A stretch of 64,000 nt of DNA, from positions 62,001-126,000 of the forward strand of contig JAVXUO010000603.1 of the NCBI GenBank assembly GCA_033065855.1. Reading direction: 5' to 3'. The stretch is from Escallonia rubra (taxonomy: Eukaryota > Streptophyta > Magnoliopsida > Escalloniales > Escalloniaceae). A program made the translations under genes and the position numbers. Each line of letters begins with the position of its first letter. The first letter of the stretch is position 1. The notes under the pieces are model-generated. The model ran no database searches, was not told the DNA's origin, and worked only from the letters and a program-made list of their open reading frames with translations. Below, in pieces: positions 1 through 10,925 of the stretch.

Positions 1-415
1 AAGATGGCATATTATGTGTCAAGAGTTTAGGAAAAATGTCATATACTATTGCCAACTCCTACTTTTAAAAAAGGGTGGCTAATCTAATTTACATAAATCA
101 ATCTATAAAGGGTTTAGGCAAATTTAAAGATAAGATAGAAAGAAAAGAAAAAAAAGGAAAGGAAACAAAGAGAAAGAAAACAAAACAGAGGAGAATAGAG
201 GAGGGGACTTCAGCAAGGATAAATAGAGCAGTAAGAAAAGAGAGAGAGGAAGAGAAAGAGAAGAAGAAGAAGATGAAGAAGAAAAGAAAAGAAAGAAAAT
301 AAATAAAAGACCCCTAAGGGTAGTCTCTCTCTTTAATGCGAAAATTAGTGTCTTGATTTAGTGTGTGTTTCAGTGGTGTGTGTGTGTGTAGAAACTGTGC
401 AACATGTGTGTGTGT

Positions 416-446
<31 letters not shown>

Positions 447-633
447 GCATGAGTGAGAAAGGGGAGGGGGGGCAGCCATGGGGCTGTTTATATTTATGTA
501 TGTGTGGGTTAAATTAAGTATACAAGAGTGTATGTGGTATGTGTGTGTCGTGGGTGTGTTAGTGTGTTGATGTTTGTGTGTGTATATAAGCACGTGTGTG
601 AATTAGGATGTGTGGCGCCGTGGCGGTATGAAG
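1..633. other. Low-complexity intergenic DNA
   Basis: A purine-rich stretch (about 120-300, mostly A and G) is followed by GT-rich sequence. Frames open across the purine tract encode only Lys/Arg/Glu runs and are not credible genes. No RNA or protein signature is visible. Confidence 0.7.
405..447. repeat. (GT)n microsatellite followed by a 17-G run
   Basis: An uninterrupted GT tract runs directly into 17 consecutive G residues at 431-447. Further G runs occur near 3638-3660, 4109-4123 and 21343-21357. Confidence 0.95.
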
Positions 634-1257
634 TAGGGGTGAGCACGGTTCGGTTTCGGGGTCAAATCGTAAACTGAACCGTTACCCCTCGGTTTGAATA
701 ATTGTGAATCGAACCAAACCAAACACCATCGGTTTAAACGGTTCAGTTTGGTCGGTTTAAACGGTTCGGCTTAGTCGGTTTGGATCGGTTTGCCCACTTA
801 AAGTCGTTGTTCCTTTGCACACTACTAATTGAAGTTATATTTTTTTCTAAATTGCATATAATATTGTTTCATTCGATATATAAGTTCTCATTTATGAATG
901 AGAAAGAATGAGTAAATATAAACTCGATATTGGTCACAAAATTTTTGTGTTCTAAGTGTTGTTAATATTTTTGTTTCTTTTAACTTTCAAGATTTGTTTA
1001 TTTTGGAGTTACTTAGTAGCTTATATGTGTAATTATCAATAGAATGTTACTAAAAATACATTAACATATCATAGGTCGGTTCGGTTCGGTTTGGAATCGG
1101 TTTAAAAAATGTGAACCGTGAACCAAACCGAACCAAGGTCGGTTTGGAAAATGTGAAACCAAACCGTTAAGATCTTTGGATGGTTCGGATTGGATTGATT
1201 CAGTTTGATCGGTTTGAGCGGTTCAGATCGGTTTAAACGGTTTGATGCTCACCCCTA
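634..1257. mobile_element. Non-autonomous hAT-type MITE (624 bp)
   Basis: The element begins TAGGGGTGAGCA and ends with the exact reverse complement TGCTCACCCCTA. It is flanked by a perfect 8-bp direct repeat GTATGAAG (626-633 and 1258-1265), the target duplication length of the hAT superfamily. Both subterminal zones are packed with variants of CGGTTCGGTTT and its complement around an AT-rich, non-coding core. There is no transposase, so it would depend on one supplied in trans. A related copy with its own 8-bp duplication lies at 21662-22210. Confidence 0.9.
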
Positions 1258-1389
1258 GTATGAAGTATGTACATGTATGTGTGGGTAAAGGGAAATGGAG
1301 GAGGGTGTCATTGAAAGTGGGTTTGTGTGTGTGTTTAATTGGAAATAGGGGGCTGCCGAGAGGATGATGGATAGTGGACGAGCAATAGT

Positions 1390-3617
1390 CAAGCCGGGTT
1401 TAATTTTTGAACTCAAAAGTGTCGCTAAAGATTATTTTATTCTAGCAATGACTTTCCGAATTTTAAAACATGTTTAGGAATTTATTTGGACATAGTCAAA
1501 ACAGTAACCCCTATTATTTTTACGAGACCTACAATCTAGAATTTTTTGTGTCCGCGAATGACGCTAAATTAGGGTATTGATTAAAAGAAAAAATTATCTA
1601 GCATATCAAATCAAGATATTTTAATCTTAAAATTTTAATAAAATCTTATATTACTGATATGTTTAATTTTCTAAAATTTCGTGTCATTCTGAGACCGATA
1701 GCTATTTTTAGCGGAACCGCTTTCTGAGCGTCCGGTCCTAGCATTAGTTCGGGATTTTCGGACGGAAATTTTCTAAATTACTTCTTACCAAAAAATGACT
1801 TCAGGATGCTTAAAATAGTGTTTTAATGTGTTTTTGAGATTTTTCTGTGCAGAAATCCCCAGGGGGTATTTTGGTAATTCGCCACATATAGGGGTACTTT
1901 GGTAATTTTACCTATAAATGGTACTTTTGCGTAAATTCACATATGGTAGGGATATTTTAGTGATTTTAATTACGGGAAGACTATTTTGGTAATTTAAGTA
2001 TGAGATGGGTGTTTTTGTTAATTTTACACATAAGGGGTATTTTGGTAATTTTACATACTCGGTGAGGAGGTCGTTCTGGGAGTATGCATGAGTCAGTATT
2101 AAATTCATAATATCATATATATATATATATATATATACTATATACTAATAATTGGATTGTTCCGTTTAGGTTAAAGAAAAAAAACTTTCCGATTAGATTA
2201 GCTTAGCTTCAGATCTAGGTAAATGTTTCTATCTGAACCCAAGGTAAGGACTTCTATCCAATCCCTAATTTCGATAACTTGTATTCATAAGTATTCTTCC
2301 AATTCGTTTATGGCTATTGTTAAATACTGGGATATGCATTGACATCAGTATGTTATTGCCAGGCAAACCCTAACATTGAACCTGAATCAGTTATTTTGAA
2401 ATCTTATCGATGCTTGCCTGTATTACATGCTGAGCAAATTTGATAACTGTTTGCATTCGTTCTTCAAAATTGTTGTGCCTAAATTCGATAATTGTTCGTA
2501 TTTGTTCTTGTTATTTATTTGTGGTTGTTCTTGAATTCTGTGTGATGAATTGATACCAGTATGTTTAATTATCACTTAAACCCTAATTGATGTCGATTAT
2601 TTTAATTCATGTTAATGCTCATTTTTATTACAAGTTAAGCATTGAATTTCTTGTTGATTATATGATTGTGTTTTATGTGTTGACATGGGGTCTGTTATGA
2701 GAAAAAGTCTATTACTGCTTCCTACTGGGAACGCATGCTAGTTCTTTGATTGATGGAAAGGGCTAGCTGTCGTACATCATGCATGTGTACTATGTGCATT
2801 GCCTGAATGACATTGCCTTAGCCCAGGATCAATATTTGCTGAATTTGTTTACATTGTGTCTTACAATGATTATTTTGAACAAAAAATAAATTGGAAATGA
2901 ATGTCTTGATATATGATTGAAAGGGATTGAGTTGAAACGCTTCCTCATGTTACGATCAAATTGTTTGTGATTATCTGAAACCTTTGTCGCCTTAGCTTGA
3001 AGTATCATTACACATTTTGAAACCCTTTCGAAAATCATCAATGTATTTTAAAAAGATGGCTTCAAAAATGATCTCCAAATGATCGTTTTGATTGTTTATA
3101 ATCGCTTGGTATCCGTTTATGATTGCTTAGGACCGTTTTAAAAAAAATCATCAAATTGTCTATGATTGTTTGAAATATTTTGGAAAATTATCATCGAGTG
3201 GACTTTTGAAGTGTTTTGTAATTCCTTCAGTTGTTCCTTGAACAACCTTAGTAAGCTCTCAAAAGCTCACCCTTTGTTTGACTCCCTTCTGCAGGTGATC
3301 AGCTGTAGAATGCTCGGGAATGAGTTAGAGTCTGTGTAAGATTCCGGTGAGCCCACCACTATGGTGTAGTGAGACCCCTGCGTGGGTCATTACTGTTAAC
3401 TCGTTCTATAAGAACTTGAGTTGTAAGGAACCTAAGTTTGAATAGTTTAAGTTTAAGTAGTTTTGTAATCTTGTATTTTGAAGAATATGAGTTAATGTCT
3501 AGTTAGATGCTTTGAAGAATGTGTTAGTAAACATGATCTGACATGTTTGATGTGAAGTAATAGGTTAACGCTCCGGGAATTCAGAGCAATAGAGCTCCGG
3601 ATTTCCGGGATGTTACA
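1390..3617 (+). mobile_element. Degraded gypsy-type LTR (probably Tekay-like)
   Basis: There is no long reading frame. The 3' end (about 3240-3617) has the look of a chromovirus/Tekay-type LTR: an AGCTCACCC block, a CAGGTGATCAG motif, and a GC-rich end closing in GGGATGTTACA. The same end type recurs at 25880-25945. The 5' end is not clean, so the start is approximate and no target duplication was found. An (AT)n tract sits at about 2114-2136. Lineage assignment is inference. Confidence 0.45.
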
Positions 3618-4139
3618 GTATATGTGTGTGTGTTTAGGGGGGGGGGGGGGGGGGGGGGGGCGGAGTGGGACGGTCGGGTTATACCCATAGTTTCCTTTTT
3701 CATTACTTAAACTTCACTTTTTGTGTGTGCGTGTGTACATGTGTGGGTGGGGGTTTATTCCCTTTTATTTTATTTTCTTCAATATCACCATTAGCATGAG
3801 ATCAACACATGTCTGCGTGGTGTGTGTGAGTATGCAGATGCAGACTTTTGAGTGTGATTGTGGGTTTGAAATTTAACCTATTGTTGTGTGTGAAGCATGT
3901 GCGCCGATATGTACGATGGTGGTGTTAGTTATGGTGGTGTCATGGTGTTGGAGTGGTGCTATGGTTGTCATAGGTGTTGTTAGGGCGGTGCCATGGTGGT
4001 GATTGTGGTGGTGTTGGAGTTGAAATGGTAGATCCAGAAAAATATGTGGTGGTGCTGTGGTGGAGAACACAATGGTGGTGTTAGAGTTAAAGAGGGGGAC
4101 CGAGATTAGGGGGGGGGGGGGGGGTTGTTATGTTCGCTA
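3618..4139. repeat. Simple-sequence zone: G runs and GGTGGT-rich DNA
   Basis: It contains a G run at about 3638-3660, GT-rich sequence, a degenerate GGTGGTGTT-type repeat at about 3905-4085, and a second G run near 4109-4123. The open frames are His/Thr-rich products of the repeat and are not genes. Confidence 0.75.
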
Positions 4140-5569
4140 GAAAGAAAGAAAGATAGAAAAAGAAGATTAGATGGTGGCACGTGAAAGGAAGTTCTAGATA
4201 AACAATGGATAAATGACTCATTTTATGAAGTCTGGTACCTCAATTTGTATATTGTTTGGTCAAGGATGTATTTGATATTTTACAGTCCACGAATACACTG
4301 CTCCTATAACCCCCAAAAGGGTTTAGACTTATTTTGTGTCTGCGTTGGAGTTACAAAAATATATATTGTCCACGAAAATACGAGATTACATACTTTTTGT
4401 TTATCGAAGAATTAGTAGTTGGTTGTCCTTTTAGCTGGAGGTGATATTGAAGTTTTTGATTTACCAATTAATCTCGAAGATGGTCGTGGTATTCATTCAA
4501 ATTGCTCCTAAACCATAGACTTTTTTTGTGAAATTATTTATTAGTATTTTCTGTATTATGTGATTTTCTCTCCTATTGCTTTGCATTCAATAGTGTAATT
4601 AACCAACGATTTGCCAGGATGCTTGGACCATGCATGGGCACTTCACATAAGTTCACCTTGAGTGGCTAGATCATGTATGTCTATTGAGAGTCAAAATTGC
4701 GTAAGTGGGTAGCAATTTTGACCCGTCAATTACAAGGCTCCACGAGGACAAAGAATGTTGTGGATAGTGTTCAATTGAGGCTCTGATAGCATATTGAGGC
4801 TCTACGAACAAAATGCCACCGTGGCCACCCATGTAGCAAAATGAGAAAGTGACGGGTGTCTTGCCACGTGGATGCTTATCTAGCAATTACCAAAATTAGC
4901 AGTGGACTATCACCAAGGAAGACACCCATTTGCATTAGGTTGACAAACAAATTGTTGATTGTGAAAATATGAGAATTACATAATTTGGTTTTTTATTATT
5001 CTAAGAGGTAATATTTAAGATTTTTACAACGGTTTGTAGATCCTCTTACTTCGTTGAAAATCCATTAATGGCTTTCCTCTATCCCAGCATTCATTCCTCT
5101 AACCTTTAATTTTCTCTAATGAACACCTAGACGCAAACTATGACTCATAAGGAGAGTTTTGCCCTTCCCTGGCGCCTAGGACCAGTGTTTGCAGAAAATG
5201 TTTCGGTTGAATTGAATATGATGTGCAAAGTAACGGAGCAAAGATATTTTAGAGGTACTACAGCGAAAACTCTAAAAGATGTAATAGTGGAATCATCGTG
5301 TAGCAGAACACAAAACCAAACTAAGAAAGCATTATATCTAACAATGTGGAATTAAATATTGTTATCTCAAGCGCGTGAGAAGCAAGTGTTTACACTCACC
5401 TTTTGTTTTACTTGGTATTAAAATGATTATTACAACTCCAACTAATTAGCAATGCACTCACGGCTCAAGCTCAAGACGAAGAAACTTAACAGCGAAAAGC
5501 CTCTGTTTTTAGACTAGTGACGTAATTTTGGGAGCAAGCTAACTTATCCCCAAAAAAAAATTAATAAAT
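4140..5569. other. Intergenic, nothing recognised
   Basis: Unremarkable AT-rich sequence. The longest plus-strand frame (5140-5355, 71 codons) resembles no family I know and has no visible gene context. Positions 5570-5574 (AAACT) are the left target duplication of the adjacent copia element. Confidence 0.6.
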
Positions 5570-5574
5570 AAACT

Positions 5575-5922
5575 TGTTACGAAATCGCTCTAGATAAATA
5601 TGTATAGAACACGATAACCAAATAAGAAAACACAAGAAATATGAGAGAACTCAAATCTACTTTGCACAAGTCAGATTTACAACGCTCCCTCACGTGTATC
5701 TCTCAACTGTTTTCTTACTCAAAGAAAGACTCTTCTTTCTTTCTTTCCTACTCAAAGAAAGACTCTCTTCTCTTGCCCTTAAACACAATACAAGACACCT
5801 TACTTATATTTAGAGATAATCAGTGATCTTCTCTATCCAAGCAATGTGGGACAAGATGTCTTATATACTAAGGGCCAAGTTGCAACCTTCTTTGAATAAC
5901 CGATGTGGGACATATATCAACA
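5575..5922 (-). repeat. 3' LTR of the copia element (348 bp)
   Basis: On the plus strand it starts TGTTACGAAATC and ends CATATATCAACA. In sense orientation it runs TGTTGATATATG to GATTTCGTAACA, with the TG/CA termini of LTRs. It carries a TCCCACAT motif and a TATATAAG TATA-like box. It lacks 13 bp present near the corresponding end of the partner LTR. Confidence 0.93.
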
Positions 5923-5933
5923 ATCTCCACCTT
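5923..5933 (-). other. Polypurine tract of the copia element
   Basis: On the minus strand the sequence is AAGGTGGAGAT, immediately before the 3' LTR. This is the usual copia plus-strand primer motif; the same motif precedes the LTR at 26827. Confidence 0.85.
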
Positions 5934-6044
5934 GGCTTGTATTAACAAACTACTCCATGAGGAAAGTGTAATATGCCTTCAGTACCTTCTTCTGGTACTC
6001 CACCTTGCATCCCCTTTAAAGGTAGGGATACACTCACCTTGAAC

Positions 6045-7075
6045 TCAACAAGAAAGAAGATGAATCAAACTCAAGCAATGCTTGAACTTCTCTGTCGTGA
6101 CTGTCTTCGTGAGCATATCAGTAGCGTTGTCATTAGTGTGAACCTTGTGCATGAAAATTTGTTTAGAATTAATCCATTCCCGGACCCTATGATAACGTAC
6201 ATCAATATGCTTGGTCCTTGCATAGAAAACCTGATTCTTTGCCAAATCCAATGCACTCTGATTGTCACACTATAACAAAACACCACGCTGCTTGAAGCCA
6301 AGCTCCTCTACCAGTCCCTTTAACCATAATGCCTCCTTAGCTGCCTCTGTCAATGCCATGTACTCTGCCTCCGTAGTTGAAAATGATGTCGTGGACTGTA
6401 ACACTGATTTCTAACATATCGGTCCACCATAGAATGTAAAAATATATCCAGTCGTGGACCTCCTGGAATCTAAGTCCCCAGCATAATCAGAATCCACAAA
6501 GCCAGAAACCTCACCTTTTGCCCCATCACGATCAAACATGACGCCAAAGTTGGTTGAACCTGCTAGATAACAGAAGATCCACTTTACTGCATCCCAATGC
6601 TTCTTTCCTGGATTTTCCATATACCTGCTGACCATACTAACTGCATGTGAGATATCAGGTCTAGTACACACCATGGCATACATAAGACAACCAACCGCAT
6701 TTGCATACGGTACTCGAGACATATACTCAACATCTTCTTCCGTACTAGGACAAAGTTGTGAGGATAACTGAAAATGAGCTCCCAATGGTGTACTAACTGG
6801 TTTAGCATTGAGCATACTAAACCTCTCCAGTACCTTTTTAACATAACCTTTCTGAGTTACTCATAACTTTCCTACCTTTCGATCTTTATGAATCTCCATA
6901 CCAAGGATCTTTTTGGCAGAACCAAGATCCTTCATAACAAACTCCCTGCTCAACAATTTCTTCAAGTGCCGAATATGAGACTTACTCTTCGCAGCAATCA
7001 ACATATCATCCACATATAATGTGAGCAACAACAGTGAACCATCATCAAGGACTCGATAATACACACAACAATCAT
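6045..7075 (-). pseudogene. copia reverse transcriptase (C-terminal part) and RNase H, decayed
   Basis: Translation shows the RT catalytic YVDDM motif (in LTLYVDDMLIAAKS, about 7010), the downstream KDLGSAKKILGMEI block, the copia region with VPYANAVGCLMYAM, and RNase H with DSDYAGDLDSRRSTTGY, an EAEYM box and ARTKHIDVRYH near the end. At least three frames are needed to follow it and there are internal stops. RT residues upstream of the YVDD region are deleted. It is close in sequence type to the RNase H at 25946-26718, suggesting a shared lineage (Tork-like, inferred). Confidence 0.9.
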
Positions 7076-7084
7076 GATGGAGAA

Positions 7085-7665
7085 CGGTTGATCAAGTAAC
7101 AAGCTGTGTTAACAGCTTCAGCCCAGAAACTTTTAGGCAAATCTGCATTCAACCTCATGCATCTAGCTCGCTCTAGCAAGGTTCTGTTCATCCTTTCGGC
7201 AACCCCATTTTGCTCTGGAGTCCTCTTCACTGAAAAGTGTCTGATGATACCCTTATCCTTGCAGAACTACAGAAACTCCTCATCCTTGTATTCCATGCCA
7301 TTATCTGATCTAAAGTACTTAAGCTTCTTACCCGTCTGATTTTCAACTCTAGCCTTCCACTGCTTAAACACGTTGAAAACTTCAGACTTGTGCTTCATAA
7401 AGTACACCCATACCTTTCTTGAGAAATCATCTATAAATGTAACAAAGTAACGAGCTCCCCCATTTGAGATATGCTTGATTGGTCCCCAAACATCCGAATG
7501 TATATAGTCCAGAACCCCTTTACTAGTATGAGAAGCTGCTTAAAAACTAACTCGTTTTTGCTTCCCAAAAACACAAAATTTACAGAAGTCCAGCTTGCAT
7601 GATTTCACTCCCTACACTTGCATTTGTAAAGTTCCAGCATACCTCCCTCGCTCAAGTGTCCCATC
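7085..7665 (-). pseudogene. copia integrase core remnant, decayed
   Basis: Antisense reading shows a degenerate GAG-pre-integrase segment (ELWH then RMGHLSEGG near 7660-7630) and integrase-core sequence ending in EQNGVAERMNRTL-type and LERARCMRLNADLP-type segments (about 7215-7140). Several stops interrupt it. The integrase C-terminal domain is absent because of the deletion that joins this region to RT. Confidence 0.8.
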
Positions 7666-7667
7666 CG

Positions 7668-8090
7668 TTAATGCCATAACTCAGAGTTATCATTGCTAGA
7701 ACCTGCATGAGTTGATACTGAAGCTCCACCTATAAATGTGTTCCCTATCAGTTTATACAAATTTCCAGTTTTTTGACCTTTCAATATCATCATCGCACAT
7801 TTGCTGACTTTCATGACTCCACCTTTTATAGATATACTACAATTTATAGAATCAACTGTGCCCAAGGAAATCAAAATTTTCTTCAAGTCAGGTATGTACC
7901 TTACATCACCCAGGGTTCTCACAATCCCATCAAACATTTTAATTTTAATGGTACCTATCCCCATGACTTTACAAACATCGTCATTACCCATTAACACAGT
8001 ACCACCGTCACATGGAGTAAGACAATCAAACCATTCCTTATGTGGGCACATATGAAACGAACATGCAGAGTCAAGAAACCATTCCTTAGA
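7668..8090 (-). pseudogene. copia aspartic protease domain, decayed
   Basis: The protease active-site region reads WFLDSACSFHM (Asp-Ser-Ala where functional copies usually have Asp-Ser-Gly), followed by HKEWFD and a GNDDVCKVMGIGTIKIK segment typical of copia proteases. A GAG-pre-integrase motif (SELWH) follows at the low-coordinate end. A frame change separates it from gag. Confidence 0.85.
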
Positions 8091-8099
8091 AAAATTGTT

Positions 8100-8999
8100 G
8101 TCTCTAACTCATAGAGATTACCTTCTTGCTGCTCAACCGAGAAAACCAAGTAGAGATCACCACCGCTACTTTTGTCATCTTCTTCAGCAACATTAGCATT
8201 GTTCACATGTTTCTTTCCGTTCTTCTTCTCCTTCCTTTCTGGACACTTTCTTGCAATGCGACGAATCTCTTTACAATACCAGCATTCAATACTGGACTTG
8301 TCCTGCTTTCCAAGAGACTTAGACCTGTCTTTTCCATGTCCTGGACTTCTGCTTCTAGATCGACCTCTGCCTCTTCCATGACCATTCTTATTTTCAGACC
8401 TTACCACCAGACCTTCGCCTTGACTGCTTGAACTCGTCCCATTAACTCTGCTTGAGTCCATAAGAGCCGACATAACATCATCAACAAGCAATGTCTCCTT
8501 CCCAATAAGCAACGTAGTCTTCAAGGTCTCATATGATTTTGGAAGTGAAGATAACAACAAAATTGCCTGATCTTCCTCCTCGAGTTTAACATCTATACTT
8601 GACAATTAGGACACCAACCGGTTAAATTTTGATATATGATCACCCAGATCTGAACCTTCATCCATCCGTAACTGGTACAGATCTTTCTTCAGATATAACC
8701 GATTCGACAAAGATTTTGACATATATATCTTCTCCAATTTCTGCCACAGAGCTGGGAGAAGTCTATGTCAAAACCTGGTACTTAACCTTCGGGGCTAGAT
8801 TCAACCGTATCGTAGATACAACCTTAGCCTCTAATTCCTCCCAATCGTCCTAATCCATTGACTCAGGCTTATTCCCCAGCAAAGGCTTGAGCAATCCTTG
8901 CTGCACAAGGATATCCTTCACCGTGCTTTGCCATATGCCAAAATTTGTCTTCCCATCGAATTGTTCACAGGCATACTTCATGGTTGTGTTGTTCAACAT
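8100..8999 (-). pseudogene. copia gag, decayed, altered zinc knuckle
   Basis: The likely start is the ATG at 8999 on the minus strand, shortly after the primer-binding site. The N-terminus contains the FDGKTNFGIWQ-type motif of copia gags, with an in-frame TAG at 8850-8852. The central part has the LLSSLPKSYE motif. A basic Arg/Ser/Gly-rich segment precedes a zinc knuckle with sequence CWYCKEIRRIARKC. The family pattern is C-X2-C-X4-H-X4-C; here the His position is Arg, consistent with a single-base change from CAT to CGT. Confidence 0.85.
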
Positions 9000-9049
9000 A
9001 TTTATCCTCTCAAATCGATTTCAATTTTGCCCAAAAAATAAACCTGGAA

Positions 9050-9062
9050 GCTCTTGATACCA
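9050..9062 (-). other. Primer-binding site (initiator-Met tRNA type)
   Basis: The minus strand reads TGGTATCAAGAGC, two bases inside the 5' LTR. It matches the 3' end of plant initiator tRNA-Met (usual PBS TGGTATCAGAGC) with one extra A, as in many copia elements. Confidence 0.85.
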
Positions 9063-9064
9063 CT

Positions 9065-9425
9065 TGTTACGAAATCGCTCTAGATAAATATGTATAGAAC
9101 ACGATAACCAAATAAGAAAACACAAGAAATATGAGAGAACTCAAATCCAATTTGCACAAGTCAGATTTACAACGCTCCTTCACGTGTATCTCTCAATTGT
9201 TTTCCTACTCAAAGAAGGACTATTCTTTCTTTCTTTTCTACTCAAAGAAAGACTCTCTTCTCTTGCTCTTAAACACAATACAAGACACCTTACTTATACT
9301 TAGAGATAAGCAGTGATCTTCTCTATCCAAGCAATGTGGGACAAGATGTCTTATATACTAAGGGCCAAGTTGTAACCTTCTTTGAGTAACCGATGTGTGA
9401 CATAAATACAAGACATATATCAACA
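9065..9425 (-). repeat. 5' LTR of the copia element (361 bp)
   Basis: Near-identical partner of 5575-5922. It carries 13 extra bases close to its outer end and is followed by the target duplication AAACT at 9426-9430. Confidence 0.93.
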
Positions 9426-9600
9426 AAACTAATTAACTAATTAAACAAGACCATAGGCACTTACTAATCAATTAAGCATTTTATCAATTAAGTTAGCAAA
9501 TGTAACTAAGTTTATTTCAACGTCAGCCTCCAAACAAATGACAGTTGTTGTTACAAGCAGATTGAATTTGTCCTTTGATTCAAATGGTGTCCCAGTTCTC

Positions 9601-9852
9601 TTGTTTTTTTTTTTGTTGAAAAAAGGCTAGACCAAATCCAACCGGTAGGGAGTATTGCGCCTCGGAAACCTACAAGGCCGCCACATACATCCAATTTCCA
9701 CACCTATGTCAGGGCCGAAGCGCACAAAGACCCGTGTGTGGAGCACATGCAGGGCGAGGTCGTAAGTTTACCACCAACAAGTGCGGCGGGCAGGATTCGA
9801 ACTCAGGTAGAAAATCTGGATTGAGATTTTAGTGACCGCTGAACCAACCCTT
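9601..9852 (-). mobile_element. tRNA-derived SINE
   Basis: On the minus strand the element starts with a Pol III A-box-like GGTTCAGCGGT and about 40 bases later has a B box GAGTTCGAATCC. It then has a unique body and ends in an A-rich tail (the T run at about 9602-9614 on the plus strand). A 6-bp repeat GTTCTC flanks it (9595-9600 and 9853-9858). Length of about 250 bp and the layout fit plant SINEs; the tail and termini resemble the Au-type families, which is inference. Confidence 0.75.
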
Positions 9853-10925
9853 GTTCTCAAGTGGTTGGTCAAAAGTCTACACCAATTTTGCATAGTTGGC
9901 AGTTAGCACATGAGGGGCTTAGTACAGATGGTACTGAGCTTTAACTATAGACATTGTAAACGAACAGAGGAGAGAGAGTTTAAATGAAGACCCCCTGCCA
10001 TGGGATTTGGGACCACAGATGCAGCCTTTTGTCGTTGTACTTTAAAATAATATTCCTTTATTGAGGGTCTTCTTTGGCAGCCCAAAATTTGATTGCCACT
10101 TTGAATTTACAAACTGAATTTATGCGGTGTTTCTGTATAAATAAATTACTCGTTCAACACTAAGAAAGTGCTGCTTAGGCCCAGTTTAACTTTGTTTTTG
10201 TGAGGCTTGTAAGTGCCTAAAATAATAATAATAATATATAAAAGCAGGTGGATTAGTGTTTTTAGATAATACACGTTAATATGATAATTGTTATTTTCTT
10301 ATTTTTTTTAAGTCTAGAATATTCTATAGATATCTATGACCATTGCCCTTTCCTCATTTTTTTAAGTCAATTTTCTATAACTATATAATATAATTTTCTT
10401 TTCTTTCACCTTTTCTATCATTAATCAAAGCTATAGTTTGCGCCAGTTTGAGAGTCTCTCAACTGTTTCCAAACTCTGACGGACGGCTTTCTCCTGTTCG
10501 CCTAGCTAACTTGTATGCTTTTGTTTCCCTTTTTTTTTTCGTTTATTTTTTAGTTCAGAAAATTAGCCTTCATTTTCTTCCCTATCTTTCCATTGATCTT
10601 CGCTTCCACTAAAAGCCTAGTGATTTTCTGGTATCACAACGTGCCTTCTAAACCTATTCCCGATATTAGTTAGCTTTGATTCTGTTTAGATTTTTTTTAT
10701 TTTTTGAGCCTCACATTCTGTATTATTATTTCTTGCTATGGGTTCTTATTCGTGGCTACCATGGGATCTTGTTCTAAGTCATCGGACCTCGTTCGGGGAC
10801 TCATTTGCCTGGATCTTAATAGCTAGACCTCACCCTTAGACCTCTATGGTTGTTGGACTTTGTCCAGGGACTCCTGTTCTGCTCTTTATCCCCGGACCTC
10901 GTTCTGAGACCTTCAAGGTCGTTTG
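9853..10925. other. Non-coding DNA with start of a degenerate tandem array
   Basis: AT-rich, no gene. From about 10784 it holds degenerate units of roughly 85 bp built on GGACCTCG, GGGACTC and TGTTCTTAG-like blocks; the array resumes at 12965 after an inserted LTR. A PBS-like TGGTATCACAAC lies near 10630. Sequence at 10255-10440 resembles 13230-13375. Confidence 0.5.

Larger units (their letters stand above)
5575..9425 (-). mobile_element. Complete but internally deleted Ty1/copia element (3,851 bp)
   Basis: Both LTRs, a primer-binding site, a polypurine tract and a perfect 5-bp target duplication AAACT (5570-5574 and 9426-9430) are present. In minus-strand orientation the order is 5' LTR, gag, protease, integrase, RT, RNase H, 3' LTR, the copia order. 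The body is short because the integrase C-terminus and N-terminal RT are missing: sequence passes from the end of the integrase core (about 7095) almost directly to the middle of RT (about 7075). Stops and frameshifts occur throughout, so it is dead. The two LTRs differ by a 13-bp indel plus scattered substitutions. Confidence 0.93.

Noticed and set aside
75..302. Lys/Arg/Glu-rich 75-codon frame
   Set aside because: Entirely a product of the purine-rich low-complexity tract.
5973..6275. 100-codon plus-strand frame
   Set aside because: Lies opposite the copia RNase H and has no features of its own.
9780..9850. Possible tRNA gene on the minus strand
   Set aside because: A and B boxes exist, but the body continues about 180 bp to an A-rich tail with flanking repeats, so it is a SINE.
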